Source of the DNA: an uncultured Erythrobacter sp.
GTDB taxonomy: Bacteria > Pseudomonadota > Alphaproteobacteria > Sphingomonadales > Sphingomonadaceae
Length of the DNA: 64,000 nt
Direction of reading: 5' to 3'
Assembly: GCA_947501215.1 (NCBI GenBank)
Contig: CANMUS010000002.1
Location: forward strand, 496,001 to 560,000
Below are positions 41,643 through 49,560 of the stretch, piece by piece (position 1 is the stretch's first letter; each line of letters starts with the position of its first letter). The position numbers and the translations under genes are program-made. Under the pieces are notes generated by a model. It made no database searches and was not told where the DNA came from. It worked only from the letters and a program-made list of their open reading frames with translations.

Positions 41643-41949
41643 CGAGTCGCTCGCAAGACGCCATTCGAGCCGGTCACTTTGAATGCCGTTGCGGGTTCAA
41701 AATTGTTAACCACAGCGCGGAAAGTGCTTTCGCTCGTTATATAGTTGCAACTTTGTATAGATCCGACATGTTAATATGACCCGATTTTGACATTAGTAGC
41801 GATTCATGTATTCACGAAGACGTCGCGAGCGTCCGCAGAAGCCTCAACGCTGATCGACCAAAGACCGCTATCGCTATAAAACAAGGTTTGTCGCACTTCG
41901 TGTGATACTCTCTTCGGCCGATCATCCTCTATACGTAAAGGATGATCCC
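41643..41949. other. A+T-rich intergenic region with a candidate sigma-70 promoter
   Basis: 307 bases without a gene, clearly poorer in G+C than the surroundings. TTGACA (41787-41792), 16 bases and TATTCA (41809-41814) form the best promoter candidate, giving a leader of about 130 bases before the TonB-C paralogue at 41950. Confidence 0.4.
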
Positions 41950-42447
41950 ATGAATAAGCTTTCCATATTCGCCATGTCCGTTGCCGTCACGGCATCGCTG
42001 CTGGCCACGCCGCTGGCGTCGCAGGAGATCGTCGTGTCACCTACCTCGCCCAGCGAGTTCGCGGATAATGTGCAGAAGGATCTGGACCGGCACCTACGAC
42101 AGATACGCGTTTCACCCCAATCGGCTCCAAGCGGTGCCGCGAGTGTGCGCTTCACCGCCGGTGTCGACGGACGCCCGGAAAACGTGACTATCTATCGCAA
42201 GTCCGGCTCATCCCAGGTAGACCGGGCGAGCCGACGCGCAGTCTCGCGACTTACCAGCCTTTCACCATTGCCGCGGGGCAGTGCGAACGGCCAGGTCATT
42301 CAGGCGAACATCATTTTCGCCAATAACGAGAAGCAAGCCGAGCGGCTCTCGCGCCAATTGGCGCGCGAAGAAAGTCGTCGGCTCGCGTCGTCCCCGGCGG
42401 AGCGCAGCGTCCTCGCGCTGACGGTCGGGGGGCCCCCTGTCTCCTGA
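41950..42447 (+). CDS. Exported TonB-C-domain-like protein (paralogue 2)
   Basis: A 165-residue protein with a signal peptide ending near LATPLASQ. It shares the layout of the protein at 38419-38910: SPTSPSEFADNVQKDLDRHL early, then VRFTAGVDGRPENVTIYRKS and the basic helix VDRASRRAVSRL of TonB C-terminal domains. It also lacks an anchor and Pro-rich linker. AAAGGATGATCCC precedes ATG. Duplication of one ancestor is likely. Confidence 0.72.
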   Translation: MNKLSIFAMSVAVTASLLATPLASQEIVVSPTSPSEFADNVQKDLDRHLRQIRVSPQSAPSGAASVRFTAGVDGRPENVTIYRKSGSSQVDRASRRAVSRLTSLSPLPRGSANGQVIQANIIFANNEKQAERLSRQLAREESRRLASSPAERSVLALTVGGPPVS

Positions 42448-42782
42448 CGACGATGCGATTACCGTCTCGGTACGGGGCGGTGTTCGTCTGCGGGAACGGT
42501 GTCCCGTGCCGGGGTCGCCATTTTGAATCGAACGGTTGCGGGCTCTGCTTCGGCGGGGCCCGCCTTTTGGACAGCTGCGGGGCCGCACGATTCAAAAATT
42601 GCGCCCCCGGATTCGAATGAATCGCAAGGGCGATGCATCCTTTTTGCCCGCAAAATTTTTTTCGCAGATTCATTTTCCGGCTTGCGGGGGTCGCCAGCCC
42701 AGCTTTCTCCACGCGTCGCGGCGTTGCAGCAAGGTAGGACACCCGGCTTCCAGCTGCATCCGCGCCATTAAATCTTCATTCA

Positions 42783-42825
42783 CCCTCTTGCGTGCGAGTC
42801 CCGCCTGATTCAGTATCTAGTAGTC
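42783..42825 (+). promoter_or_regulatory. nrdA copy of the nrd GANTC box
   Basis: CCCTCTTGC is followed by CGAGTCCCGCCTG and ATTC, giving GANTC sites at 42796-42800 and 42807-42811. The same sequence with few changes precedes nrdB (47442-47485). GANTC is the CcrM methylation site used with GcrA in alphaproteobacterial cell-cycle control. Confidence 0.6.
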
Positions 42826-42861
42826 GGGCTACCGGGGGTACCCACAAGACCTAGCATCGAG

Positions 42862-42890
42862 GGCGCCCATCCCCATATGGGATGTGCGCC
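42862..42890 (+). other. Hairpin in nrdA leader
   Basis: Arms 42862-42873 and 42879-42890 pair with one mismatch around a 5-base loop (core CATCCC-CATAT-GGGATG). No T-run follows, so it is more likely a leader structure than a terminator. Confidence 0.5.
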
Positions 42891-43051
42891 GCGTCCGCGC
42901 CGGTCTGTGGGTAAAAAAGGGATAAGTTTCCGCCCTGCGACCGGCGAAAATTGGTAGGCGTGTTTCTGGCTCGCCGACTCGAACACAAGCGGAACACGCG
43001 CCCGAGCATGCGACGACCAGCAGCCGGGCCCAAACGGCGGGGCTGACCACG

Positions 43052-45070
43052 ATGGATTTCAAGAGCGGGGACGATATTGCGATGGAGATGGACCTGGATG
43101 TGCGCGACTCCACCGACGATGCGACCACGGCCGAAGCCGGAAAGGCAGTGAGCATGGATAAGGGCGATACGGGCAGCGATGCGCTGGTCAGCGAAGCCGC
43201 GGGCGAAGCGCTCGCCGGCGCGATGAAGGCTGCCACGCAGAAGGAAGATTCGAAGAAGGTCCTCGATCGCCGCTTCGACGTGCAGATCGACGAGAGCCGC
43301 GACGAACTGCTGACCGAATTCGGCAAGGAAACGCTGACCGATCGCTACCTGCTGCCCGGTGAGAAATACCAGGACCTGTTCGCCCGCGTCGCCGACTATT
43401 TCGCCGACGATGCCGAGCACGCGCAGCGCCTTTACGATTACATCAGCCGCCTGTGGTTCATGCCGGCAACCCCGGTGCTGTCGAATGGCGGCACCACGCG
43501 CGGCCTGCCGATTTCCTGCTATCTCAATTCGGTGTCCGACAGCCTCGACGGCATCGTCAACACTTGGAATGAGAATGTCTGGCTCGCCTCCAAGGGCGGC
43601 GGCATCGGCACCTATTGGGGCAATGTCCGCGGCATCGGGGAGCCGGTCGGCCTCAACGGCAAGACCAGCGGGATCATCCCGTTCGTTCGGGTCATGGACA
43701 GCCTGACGCTCGCGATCAGCCAGGGCTCGCTGCGCCGCGGTTCGGCCGCCTGCTATATCGACATCACCCATCCGGAGATCGAGGAGTTCCTCGAGATCCG
43801 CAAACCCTCGGGCGATTTCAACCGCAAGGCGCTGAACCTGCACCACGGCGTGCTGGTGACCGATGCCTTCATGGAAGCCGTCCGTAACGGCGAGGAATTC
43901 GACCTCGTATCCCCGCGTGACGGATCGGTCCGCAAGACCGTGGATGCGCGCAGCCTGTTCCAGAAGCTCGTCGAAACCCGCCTGGCCACGGGCGAGCCCT
44001 ATATCGTTTTCTCCGACACGGTGAACCGGATGATGCCCAAGCATCACCGCGAATTGGGCCTCAAAGTCTCGACCTCGAACCTGTGCGCCGAGATCACCCT
44101 GCCGACTGGGATCGACCACCTCGGCAACGATCGCACGGCGGTGTGCTGCCTCTCCTCGCTCAACCTCGAGAAATGGGACGAGTGGAACGAGGACAAGACC
44201 TTCATCGAGGACGTCATGCGCTTCCTCGACAATGTCCTGCAGGACTATATCGACCGCGCGCCGGACGAGATGGCCCGCGCGAAATATTCCGCCATGCGCG
44301 AACGCAGCGTCGGCATGGGCGTGATGGGCTTCCACTCCTTCCTCCAGGCCAAGGGCATCGGCTTCGAAAGCCCGATGGCGAAGGTCTGGAACCTCAAGAT
44401 GTTCAAGCACATCAGCGGCAAGGCGGAAGAGGCGTCGCTGGTGCTCGCACAGGAACGCGGCGCCTGCCCCGATGCGGAAGAAATGGGCGCGATGGAGCGC
44501 TTCAGCTGCAAGATGGCGATCGCGCCGACCGCGTCGATCAGCATCATCTGCGGCGGCACCAGCGCCTGTATCGAGCCGATCCCGGCGAACATCTATACCC
44601 ACAAGACGCTGTCCGGCAGCTTCGTGGTCAAGAACCCGTATCTGGAAAAGATCCTCGACAAGAAATCGAAAAACTCGACTGCGGTCTGGAATTCGATCCT
44701 CGAGCGGGGCGGCAGCGTCCAGCATCTCGACTTCCTCAGCGCCGAGGAAAAGGCCGCGTTCAAGACCAGCTTCGAGATCGACCAGCGCTGGCTGCTCGAA
44801 TTCGCTGCCGACCGCGCGCCCTATATCGACCAGGCCCAGTCGCTGAACCTGTTCATCCCCGCCGATGTCGACAAGTGGGACCTGATGATGCTGCACTTCC
44901 AGGCATGGGAGAAGGGCATCAAGTCGCTCTACTACCTGCGTTCCAAGAGCGTGCAGCGCGCCGGTTTCGCCGGCGGCGTCGAGGCGGACAACACCGCCGA
45001 TGCCGCGAAATACGAACTGGCCGCCGGCGGCGAGCAGACCGATTACGAGGAATGCCTCGCCTGTCAGTAG
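43052..45070 (+). CDS. nrdA: Ribonucleoside-diphosphate reductase, alpha subunit (class I)
   Basis: A 672-residue catalytic subunit reducing NDPs to dNDPs. An acidic, probably disordered N-terminus of about 70 residues replaces the usual ATP-cone. The active-site residues are in ISCYLNSVSDS, STSNLCAEITLP (Cys/Glu) and CCLSSLNL; the C-terminal shuttle pair is ECLACQ. Without an ATP-cone the enzyme lacks the standard dATP off-switch. ATG 43052 has only a weak ribosome-binding site (CGGCGGGG). The beta subunit is encoded 2.4 kb downstream. Confidence 0.95.
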   Translation: MDFKSGDDIAMEMDLDVRDSTDDATTAEAGKAVSMDKGDTGSDALVSEAAGEALAGAMKAATQKEDSKKVLDRRFDVQIDESRDELLTEFGKETLTDRYLLPGEKYQDLFARVADYFADDAEHAQRLYDYISRLWFMPATPVLSNGGTTRGLPISCYLNSVSDSLDGIVNTWNENVWLASKGGGIGTYWGNVRGIGEPVGLNGKTSGIIPFVRVMDSLTLAISQGSLRRGSAACYIDITHPEIEEFLEIRKPSGDFNRKALNLHHGVLVTDAFMEAVRNGEEFDLVSPRDGSVRKTVDARSLFQKLVETRLATGEPYIVFSDTVNRMMPKHHRELGLKVSTSNLCAEITLPTGIDHLGNDRTAVCCLSSLNLEKWDEWNEDKTFIEDVMRFLDNVLQDYIDRAPDEMARAKYSAMRERSVGMGVMGFHSFLQAKGIGFESPMAKVWNLKMFKHISGKAEEASLVLAQERGACPDAEEMGAMERFSCKMAIAPTASISIICGGTSACIEPIPANIYTHKTLSGSFVVKNPYLEKILDKKSKNSTAVWNSILERGGSVQHLDFLSAEEKAAFKTSFEIDQRWLLEFAADRAPYIDQAQSLNLFIPADVDKWDLMMLHFQAWEKGIKSLYYLRSKSVQRAGFAGGVEADNTADAAKYELAAGGEQTDYEECLACQ

Positions 45071-45105
45071 GCTTGTCCAGCCATCTGGCTGCAAGATCGA
45101 TGAGG

Positions 45106-45137
45106 GGGCCCGGCGGTTTCGACCGCTGGGCCCTTGT
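45106..45137 (+). terminator. Intrinsic terminator of nrdA
   Basis: A 12-bp stem (GGGCCCGGCGGT with ACCGCTGGGCCC, one G-T pair) closed by a TTCG loop and followed by TTGT. The T-tail is short but the stem is very stable. It starts 36 bases after the nrdA stop. Confidence 0.6.
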
Positions 45138-45169
45138 CGCATGAACGGCCCGGTAGACCGGAAACCCGA

Positions 45170-46384
45170 TTAGCCGACCAGCTCGTCCATCGCGGCATAG
45201 GCCACTTCGACCCGGTTCCGCCCGTTCTGCTTGGCGCGGTAGAGCGCCTCGTCTGCCCGTGCGATCAGTTGGCCCATCGACTGGCCACCCCGCCCCCGGG
45301 CCATGCCGATGCTGATATTTACCGCGCAAGGCTTTCGCTGACCGGTCTCTATGCTCAGGCTGGCGACGGCCTCGCGCATCTCTTCGGCAATGGCTTCCGC
45401 ATCGCGCCCGCCCTGTTCGTGTAGGATGGCGATGAACTCCTCACCCCCGAACCGGGCGATATGTCCGCCGTGGTGTTCGATACAGCGCTCCAGTTCGCGC
45501 GCGACTTCGACCAGGCAGCTATCGCCGATCTGGTGGCCGAAGCGATCGTTGAAGTGCTTGAAGTGATCGACATCAACCATCAGCAAGGCCGTCGACCCTG
45601 CAGACCGGTCGATATACTCGTCCTCGAACACCCGCTCCAGGCTGCGGCGGTTAGGTAGCCCGGTGAGCGGATCGCTCTCGGACAGTTCGCGCAGCATTGC
45701 GTTGCTTTGTTCCAGGTCCTCGCGGTCGAAACGCAATTGCAGGCTGAGCAGGAAGCTGCGCGATTCCATGTGCCAGTTGCGTATCGCCAGGAGCAACCCT
45801 CCGATTCCTGCTATGGCCCCGGCGGCGAAATGATGGATGAGCAGTTCGGGAGGGATCGGTTCGGGAAAGAAAGCTGCGAGGCTGCTTGCGAGGAAGAACA
45901 CCAGAGCCACGCGCAACTTGTGCGCGATCGACATCGGCAGCACGAACAAGGCGGCCAGCATGGTGACCACGATCGCCATGCTGTAGCGCGCGATATCGGC
46001 GGGCGTGCCGTGGGCCGCGACCCACATGGCGACTGCGCCGAAGATCGACAGGGCAACGGTCGTGGCGATATTCGCAATGGCGACCCGGCCGCTCCGCGCG
46101 GCCCACAATCCAACGACCGTCAACGGACCGATCGTACCCACCCTGACGGCAAGCGCCGTCCATGCGAGATCGCGAACGATCAGCCAGTCGGTGAGGAAGG
46201 CCACGATAGCGAGACCGAAGCCGAGCTTGAGGACGAAGGCGAGCTCGACCAGCATCTGCGCCTTGCGATCCGCAAACCATTGCTTGCGCAACGGCTGCGG
46301 CCACTCGCCCAGCAGCACCGGCTGCGCCAGCGCGGCGGTGACCATCGGACGCAGGGCCGGATCGAGGACGGATTTCTCACCCAT
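45170..46384 (-). CDS. Membrane-bound diguanylate cyclase (GGDEF)
   Basis: A 404-residue protein. About six membrane segments (45-215) precede a short coiled coil and a GGDEF domain (about 240-395) with SDPLTGLPNRRSLERVF, the metal site VDVDHFKHFND and the active motif RFGGEEF. The RxxD inhibitory site five residues upstream of GGEEF is absent, so product inhibition of the usual type is not expected. It should make cyclic-di-GMP. It lies between nrdA and nrdB on the opposite strand and is preceded by a 16-bp palindrome. Confidence 0.93.
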   Translation of the reverse strand: MGEKSVLDPALRPMVTAALAQPVLLGEWPQPLRKQWFADRKAQMLVELAFVLKLGFGLAIVAFLTDWLIVRDLAWTALAVRVGTIGPLTVVGLWAARSGRVAIANIATTVALSIFGAVAMWVAAHGTPADIARYSMAIVVTMLAALFVLPMSIAHKLRVALVFFLASSLAAFFPEPIPPELLIHHFAAGAIAGIGGLLLAIRNWHMESRSFLLSLQLRFDREDLEQSNAMLRELSESDPLTGLPNRRSLERVFEDEYIDRSAGSTALLMVDVDHFKHFNDRFGHQIGDSCLVEVARELERCIEHHGGHIARFGGEEFIAILHEQGGRDAEAIAEEMREAVASLSIETGQRKPCAVNISIGMARGRGGQSMGQLIARADEALYRAKQNGRNRVEVAYAAMDELVG

Positions 46385-46403
46385 TGCGCCCGGTCATGCC
46401 AGC

Positions 46404-46419
46404 ACCGAATTAATTCGGT
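46404..46419. promoter_or_regulatory. 16-bp perfect palindrome upstream of the GGDEF gene
   Basis: ACCGAATTAATTCGGT is fully self-complementary and ends 20 bases before the diguanylate cyclase start. It is A+T-rich in its centre and could be an operator for a dimeric regulator. Confidence 0.45.
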
Positions 46420-46470
46420 ACTCGGAAAGCTGGTAATGAATTTCCTAACGCCGCGTTCAGCACAATAGGA

Positions 46471-46501
46471 AACCCCGCCAGCCCAAAGGACCGGCGGGGT
46501 T
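46471..46501 (-). terminator. Intrinsic terminator of the DUF2171 gene
   Basis: A 9-bp stem (AACCCCGCC/GGCGGGGTT) around a 13-base loop, followed on the minus strand by TCCTATTG after TTT. It may also stop plus-strand transcripts. Confidence 0.7.
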
Positions 46502-46537
46502 CTGGCGATCCACGATAGATCGCGGTAAGATTTTGAA

Positions 46538-46780
46538 TCAGGCGTTCATGGTCGCCTTGTTGCCGAGACCTTCGGGAATGCGTGCGCTTTCCTTCAGGTA
46601 GATGCGATTGTCATCGATCTTCTCGACATCTTCGAGCGAGAGGAAGTGGTGCATGCTGTCCGAACTGTCCGACTTGGTCAGCTTGATCTTGTCATCCTGA
46701 ACGCCATCGACAGTGCCGACATGCTGGCCTTCCGAATTGGCGACTTCCATATGTTCCTTGATACGTAGCATCTCAAACAT
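46538..46780 (-). CDS. DUF2171 protein, predicted stress protein
   Basis: An 80-residue protein with the PRC-barrel-like DUF2171 pattern: IKEHMEVANSEGQHVGTVDG, then DKIKLTKSDS and a central HHFLSLEDVEKID. Members are small cytoplasmic proteins of unknown function. AAAGGAATACC precedes the ATG at 46780. A consensus EcfG promoter lies upstream and a strong terminator downstream, so it is a single-gene stress unit. Confidence 0.85.
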   Translation of the reverse strand: MFEMLRIKEHMEVANSEGQHVGTVDGVQDDKIKLTKSDSSDSMHHFLSLEDVEKIDDNRIYLKESARIPEGLGNKATMNA

Positions 46781-46815
46781 GGTATTCCTTTGTTTCGAAT
46801 GGGTTATGCCTAAAT

Positions 46816-46840
46816 AACGGGTATCTAGACGCGCCGTTCC
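46816..46840 (-). promoter_or_regulatory. EcfG-type general-stress promoter
   Basis: On the minus strand GGAAC (46840-46836), 16 bases, CGTT (46819-46816), an exact consensus match. The -10 is 35 bases before the DUF2171 start. Confidence 0.75.
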
Positions 46841-46891
46841 TCGGCTCGTCGGCGCTGCGGCACGGCTCATTGATCAACGTGTTGAGCAGGC

Positions 46892-46929
46892 AAAAAAGTA
46901 GCGCCCCGCCTCTGGTGGAGGCGGAGCGC
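46892..46929 (-). terminator. Intrinsic terminator of the 100-residue hydrophilic protein gene
   Basis: A 12-bp stem (arms 46901-46912 and 46918-46929) with a 5-base loop, followed on the minus strand by TACTTTTTTG. It lies about 70 bases after the gene's stop. Confidence 0.85.
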
Positions 46930-46999
46930 CGGGGGTGCGGAACATGTCCCGCAAAAGGGGAAACCGGGCCATGCCCGCACTTCCCGAAATTGATTACGC

Positions 47000-47302
47000 T
47001 TAACTGCCGTTCAGCGGCCGATTGGCGTCGGCGCGGGCGCGCTCTGCCTCGTTGTCCGAGGTTTCGCCCGGCTGAGCCGCGTCGTAGACGTCGGAGTTCA
47101 GCGAGTTCTCGAGATCGCCTTCGGCTTCCGCCTGTTCGCTCGTGCCGTTTTCGTTGCGCGCATTGCCATAGCCCATCTGGGCCTCGTCATCGTTCGTCGG
47201 CGCTTGATTCTTGCGCGATGCGTCCTTGGCTTCCTTATCCTGCCATTCGCCATCGGCATTGTTATGGACGGTGCGTTGGTCGTCGGGGGCGTACTCACCC
47301 AT
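47000..47302 (-). CDS. Small hydrophilic stress-type protein
   Basis: A 100-residue, strongly hydrophilic protein rich in Asp, Glu, Asn, Gln and Ala, with almost no hydrophobic core (for example MGYGNARNENGTSEQAEAEG). It is probably disordered, as seen in desiccation or osmotic-stress proteins; I cannot name a family. AGGAGATATCCC precedes the ATG. A consensus EcfG promoter lies directly upstream and a T6-tailed terminator downstream. Confidence 0.75.
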   Translation of the reverse strand: MGEYAPDDQRTVHNNADGEWQDKEAKDASRKNQAPTNDDEAQMGYGNARNENGTSEQAEAEGDLENSLNSDVYDAAQPGETSDNEAERARADANRPLNGS

Positions 47303-47324
47303 GGGATATCTCCTTCACCGACCC

Positions 47325-47350
47325 AACGGACGCGGCCCCCGCACCGTTCC
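47325..47350 (-). promoter_or_regulatory. EcfG-type general-stress promoter
   Basis: On the minus strand GGAAC (47350-47346), 17 bases, CGTT (47328-47325), an exact match. The -10 is only 22 bases before the start codon, giving a short leader. Confidence 0.75.
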
Positions 47351-47433
47351 GCCACTCGTCGCACGCCGGCGCGGTTCGTCGCATTCGCCACGGCTCGGGA
47401 CTTATCCCCGCACGCTCCCATCTTATCCCCGCC

Positions 47434-47485
47434 GAATCATCCCCTCTTGCCTTCGAATCCCGCCTGTGATTCCCTATATGAGTCG
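47434..47485 (+). promoter_or_regulatory. nrdB copy of the nrd GANTC box
   Basis: Four GANTC sites lie in 51 bases (47434, 47455, 47468, 47480). The section from CCCTCTTGC (47442) to CCCGCCTG and ATTC repeats the box upstream of nrdA with two extra bases between its GANTC sites. It ends 26 bases before the nrdB start. Confidence 0.6.
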
Positions 47486-47511
47486 TTCACGCGGAACCCG
47501 GAGATCACAAG

Positions 47512-48576
47512 ATGTCGTTGCTCGAAGCCCGAAAGACCTACAAGCCCTTCGAATATCCGTGGGCCTACGACTTCTGGAAACGCCAGCAGCAGATCCACTG
47601 GATGCCCGAGGAAGTGCCCCTGGGCGAGGATTGCCGCGACTGGGCGCAGAAGATCACCGAGCACGAGCGCAATTTGCTCACCCAGATCTTCCGCTTCTTC
47701 ACCCAGGCCGATGTCGAGGTGCAGGATTGCTATCACGACAAGTACGGCCGCGTGTTCAAGCCGACCGAGGTGAAGATGATGCTCACCGCCTTCTCCAACA
47801 TGGAGACGGTGCATATCGCGGCCTACAGCCATTTGCTCGATACGATCGGCATGCCCGAAAGCGAATATTCCGCCTTCCTCGAATATGAGGAAATGAAGGA
47901 CAAGCACGATTACCTGCAGGTCTTCGGCGTCGACACGGACGAGGATATCGCCCGCACGCTGGCGGCGTTCGGCGGCTTTACCGAGGGCATGCAGCTGTTC
48001 GCCAGCTTCGCCATGCTGATGAACTTCCCGCGTTTCAACAAGATGAAGGGCATGGGGCAGATCGTCAGCTGGTCGGTCCGCGACGAGAGCCTGCATTGCG
48101 AAGGCATCATCCGCCTGTTCCACGAATTCGTGCGCGAGCGCGATTGCTACACCAAGGCGGTGAAGGAAGACATCATCGATATCTGCCAGAAGTCGGTGCG
48201 GCTGGAAGACAACTTCATCGACCTCGCCTTCGAAATGGGCCCGGTCAGCGGGATGACGCCGAAGGAAATCAAGAAGTACATCCGCTACATCGCGGACTGG
48301 CGGCTGGGCCAGCTCGGCCTCCAGCCGATCTACATGGTGGACGACCACCCGCTGCCCTGGCTCGCCCCGCTGCTCAACGGCGTGGAGCACGCCAACTTCT
48401 TCGAACAGCGCGCGACCGAATATTCCAAGGGCGCGACCAAGGGCGACTGGAACACCGTGTGGTCCAGCTTCGACAAGCGCAACAAGGCCAAGGCCGCGAA
48501 CGAGGAAGAGGCCGCCGGCGAAGACGGCCCGGGCCTGTTCGGCGACGAGGCCGTCGGGAGCGTGGCGGCGGAGTGA
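47512..48576 (+). CDS. nrdB: Ribonucleoside-diphosphate reductase, beta subunit (class I)
   Basis: A 354-residue radical-generating subunit. The di-metal ligands and radical tyrosine are preserved in NMETVHIAAYSHLL (Glu, His and Tyr in the E. coli 115/118/122 spacing) and in DESLHCEG. The C-terminal tail, needed to dock NrdA, ends DGPGLFGDEAVG followed by a few residues. No ATP-cone is fused at the N-terminus. CCCGGAGATCACAAG precedes ATG. Its stop almost touches that of the convergent Abi-type gene. Confidence 0.95.
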   Translation: MSLLEARKTYKPFEYPWAYDFWKRQQQIHWMPEEVPLGEDCRDWAQKITEHERNLLTQIFRFFTQADVEVQDCYHDKYGRVFKPTEVKMMLTAFSNMETVHIAAYSHLLDTIGMPESEYSAFLEYEEMKDKHDYLQVFGVDTDEDIARTLAAFGGFTEGMQLFASFAMLMNFPRFNKMKGMGQIVSWSVRDESLHCEGIIRLFHEFVRERDCYTKAVKEDIIDICQKSVRLEDNFIDLAFEMGPVSGMTPKEIKKYIRYIADWRLGQLGLQPIYMVDDHPLPWLAPLLNGVEHANFFEQRATEYSKGATKGDWNTVWSSFDKRNKAKAANEEEAAGEDGPGLFGDEAVGSVAAE

Positions 48577-48577
48577 G

Positions 48578-49480
48578 TTAAGCTTGGCCTAGTTTTCTAC
48601 GAAGCACTGTTGGAAGCCACTGCCAAGCTTGCTTCGTTGCTAATTGGGCCTGCCAAATCGGCCGTTCGCGCCAATCATGCGGAAAGCCCATAGCAGCTTG
48701 CTGAGAGGGAGATCGCGTTTCAACCAAAGCGCGGACCCGCTGTGGGAAGGTAGTGTCAGGACTTTGATGCTTAAGCGTGCGAGCGAGGATGACTAGCACG
48801 TTGTAGATAGAATTACGGGGTTGATGCTGGCTACCTGAGCGATCGATATCCATGTCGCTCCGCATCTGGCGTATGTTTGGCGCTCTTTTGACCGTCTTCC
48901 TGTTCCACAACCTACTGTGGTGTGCACAGATGTTACGGACATAGGACAGGAGCTGGAGTGTTCCTTCTAATACTTCCTTATTTGGCAGACCAAGATCTTT
49001 GGCTAGAACATCCTTCATTCGATTGTCTGCGGTGGCTTTGACCCAAAATGATAGCTCACCCAGCGTCATTAATTCAGTGACGTGCCATAATGATGGAACA
49101 AAGGGGTCAGAGTATTTCTTCAGGTAATGTTCGACGAAAACCTCACTGCTATCTTCTGCGGTTTTGGCGATCTTGGCAAACATTCGCGCATGTTCGAAAC
49201 CGTCGTGAAAGTTTCGCGCATTTGCGTGGGCGTGGCTCCCATGGGCAAGCGATAGGAGGTTAGTCCACCGAGCACGGACCGCAATCTCAAAACGGTCAAC
49301 GGCCTCAATGACCAGAAGCCGTAACTTCCGATCGAAAACATAGATGTCAACGATATCTGAGAACGGAGTGTTTGGGGGAAACTGCTTTGACCTCGTTTGG
49401 CCCATCTTGGGGGGAAGTTCGAGGGGCAGCCAGTACGCGCTCAGTCGATAATACCCTACGGTGCGCAGCCATCGCCGCAT
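48578..49480 (-). CDS. Abi_2 (AbiD/AbiF-type) HEPN protein; N-terminus separated by an in-frame TGA
   Basis: A 300-residue Abi_2-family protein linked in other bacteria to abortive phage infection. The hallmark GYYRLSAYWLPLE is near the N-terminus, and RNICAHHSRLW contains the HEPN RNase motif R-X4-H. Base composition is far more A+T-rich than neighbours, a sign of transfer. The family's usual first residues (YNHAPTTIADQISLLRN) are encoded directly upstream in frame (49564-49508) but followed by TGA at 49507-49505, probably from CGA. Translation may restart at ATG 49480, preceded by GAGGA. Otherwise the gene is a fresh pseudogene. Confidence 0.8.
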   Translation of the reverse strand: MRRWLRTVGYYRLSAYWLPLELPPKMGQTRSKQFPPNTPFSDIVDIYVFDRKLRLLVIEAVDRFEIAVRARWTNLLSLAHGSHAHANARNFHDGFEHARMFAKIAKTAEDSSEVFVEHYLKKYSDPFVPSLWHVTELMTLGELSFWVKATADNRMKDVLAKDLGLPNKEVLEGTLQLLSYVRNICAHHSRLWNRKTVKRAPNIRQMRSDMDIDRSGSQHQPRNSIYNVLVILARTLKHQSPDTTFPQRVRALVETRSPSQQAAMGFPHDWRERPIWQAQLATKQAWQWLPTVLRRKLGQA

Positions 49481-49560
49481 TAGATCCTCATCGCCAATTA
49501 TTCCTCAGTTTCGCAACAGGGAAATTTGATCGGCGATGGTTGTAGGTGCGTGATTATATT

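Larger units (their letters stand above)
42448..43051. other. Intergenic leader region of nrdA
   Basis: 604 bases without a convincing gene. It contains the nrdA/nrdB shared GANTC box (42783-42825) and a strong hairpin (42862-42890), and leaves a leader of more than 200 bases before nrdA. A G+C-poorer patch lies at 42640-42680. No AdoCbl-riboswitch-like pairing was recognised. Confidence 0.55.

Noticed and set aside
42448-43051. Cobalamin riboswitch before the ribonucleotide reductase gene
   Set aside because: The enzyme is class I with an NrdB partner, not the cobalamin-dependent class II, and no B12-box-like sequence was seen.
42851-45142. Long open frame on the minus strand opposite nrdA
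   Set aside because: Antisense shadow of a conserved gene; no start signal or recognisable domain.
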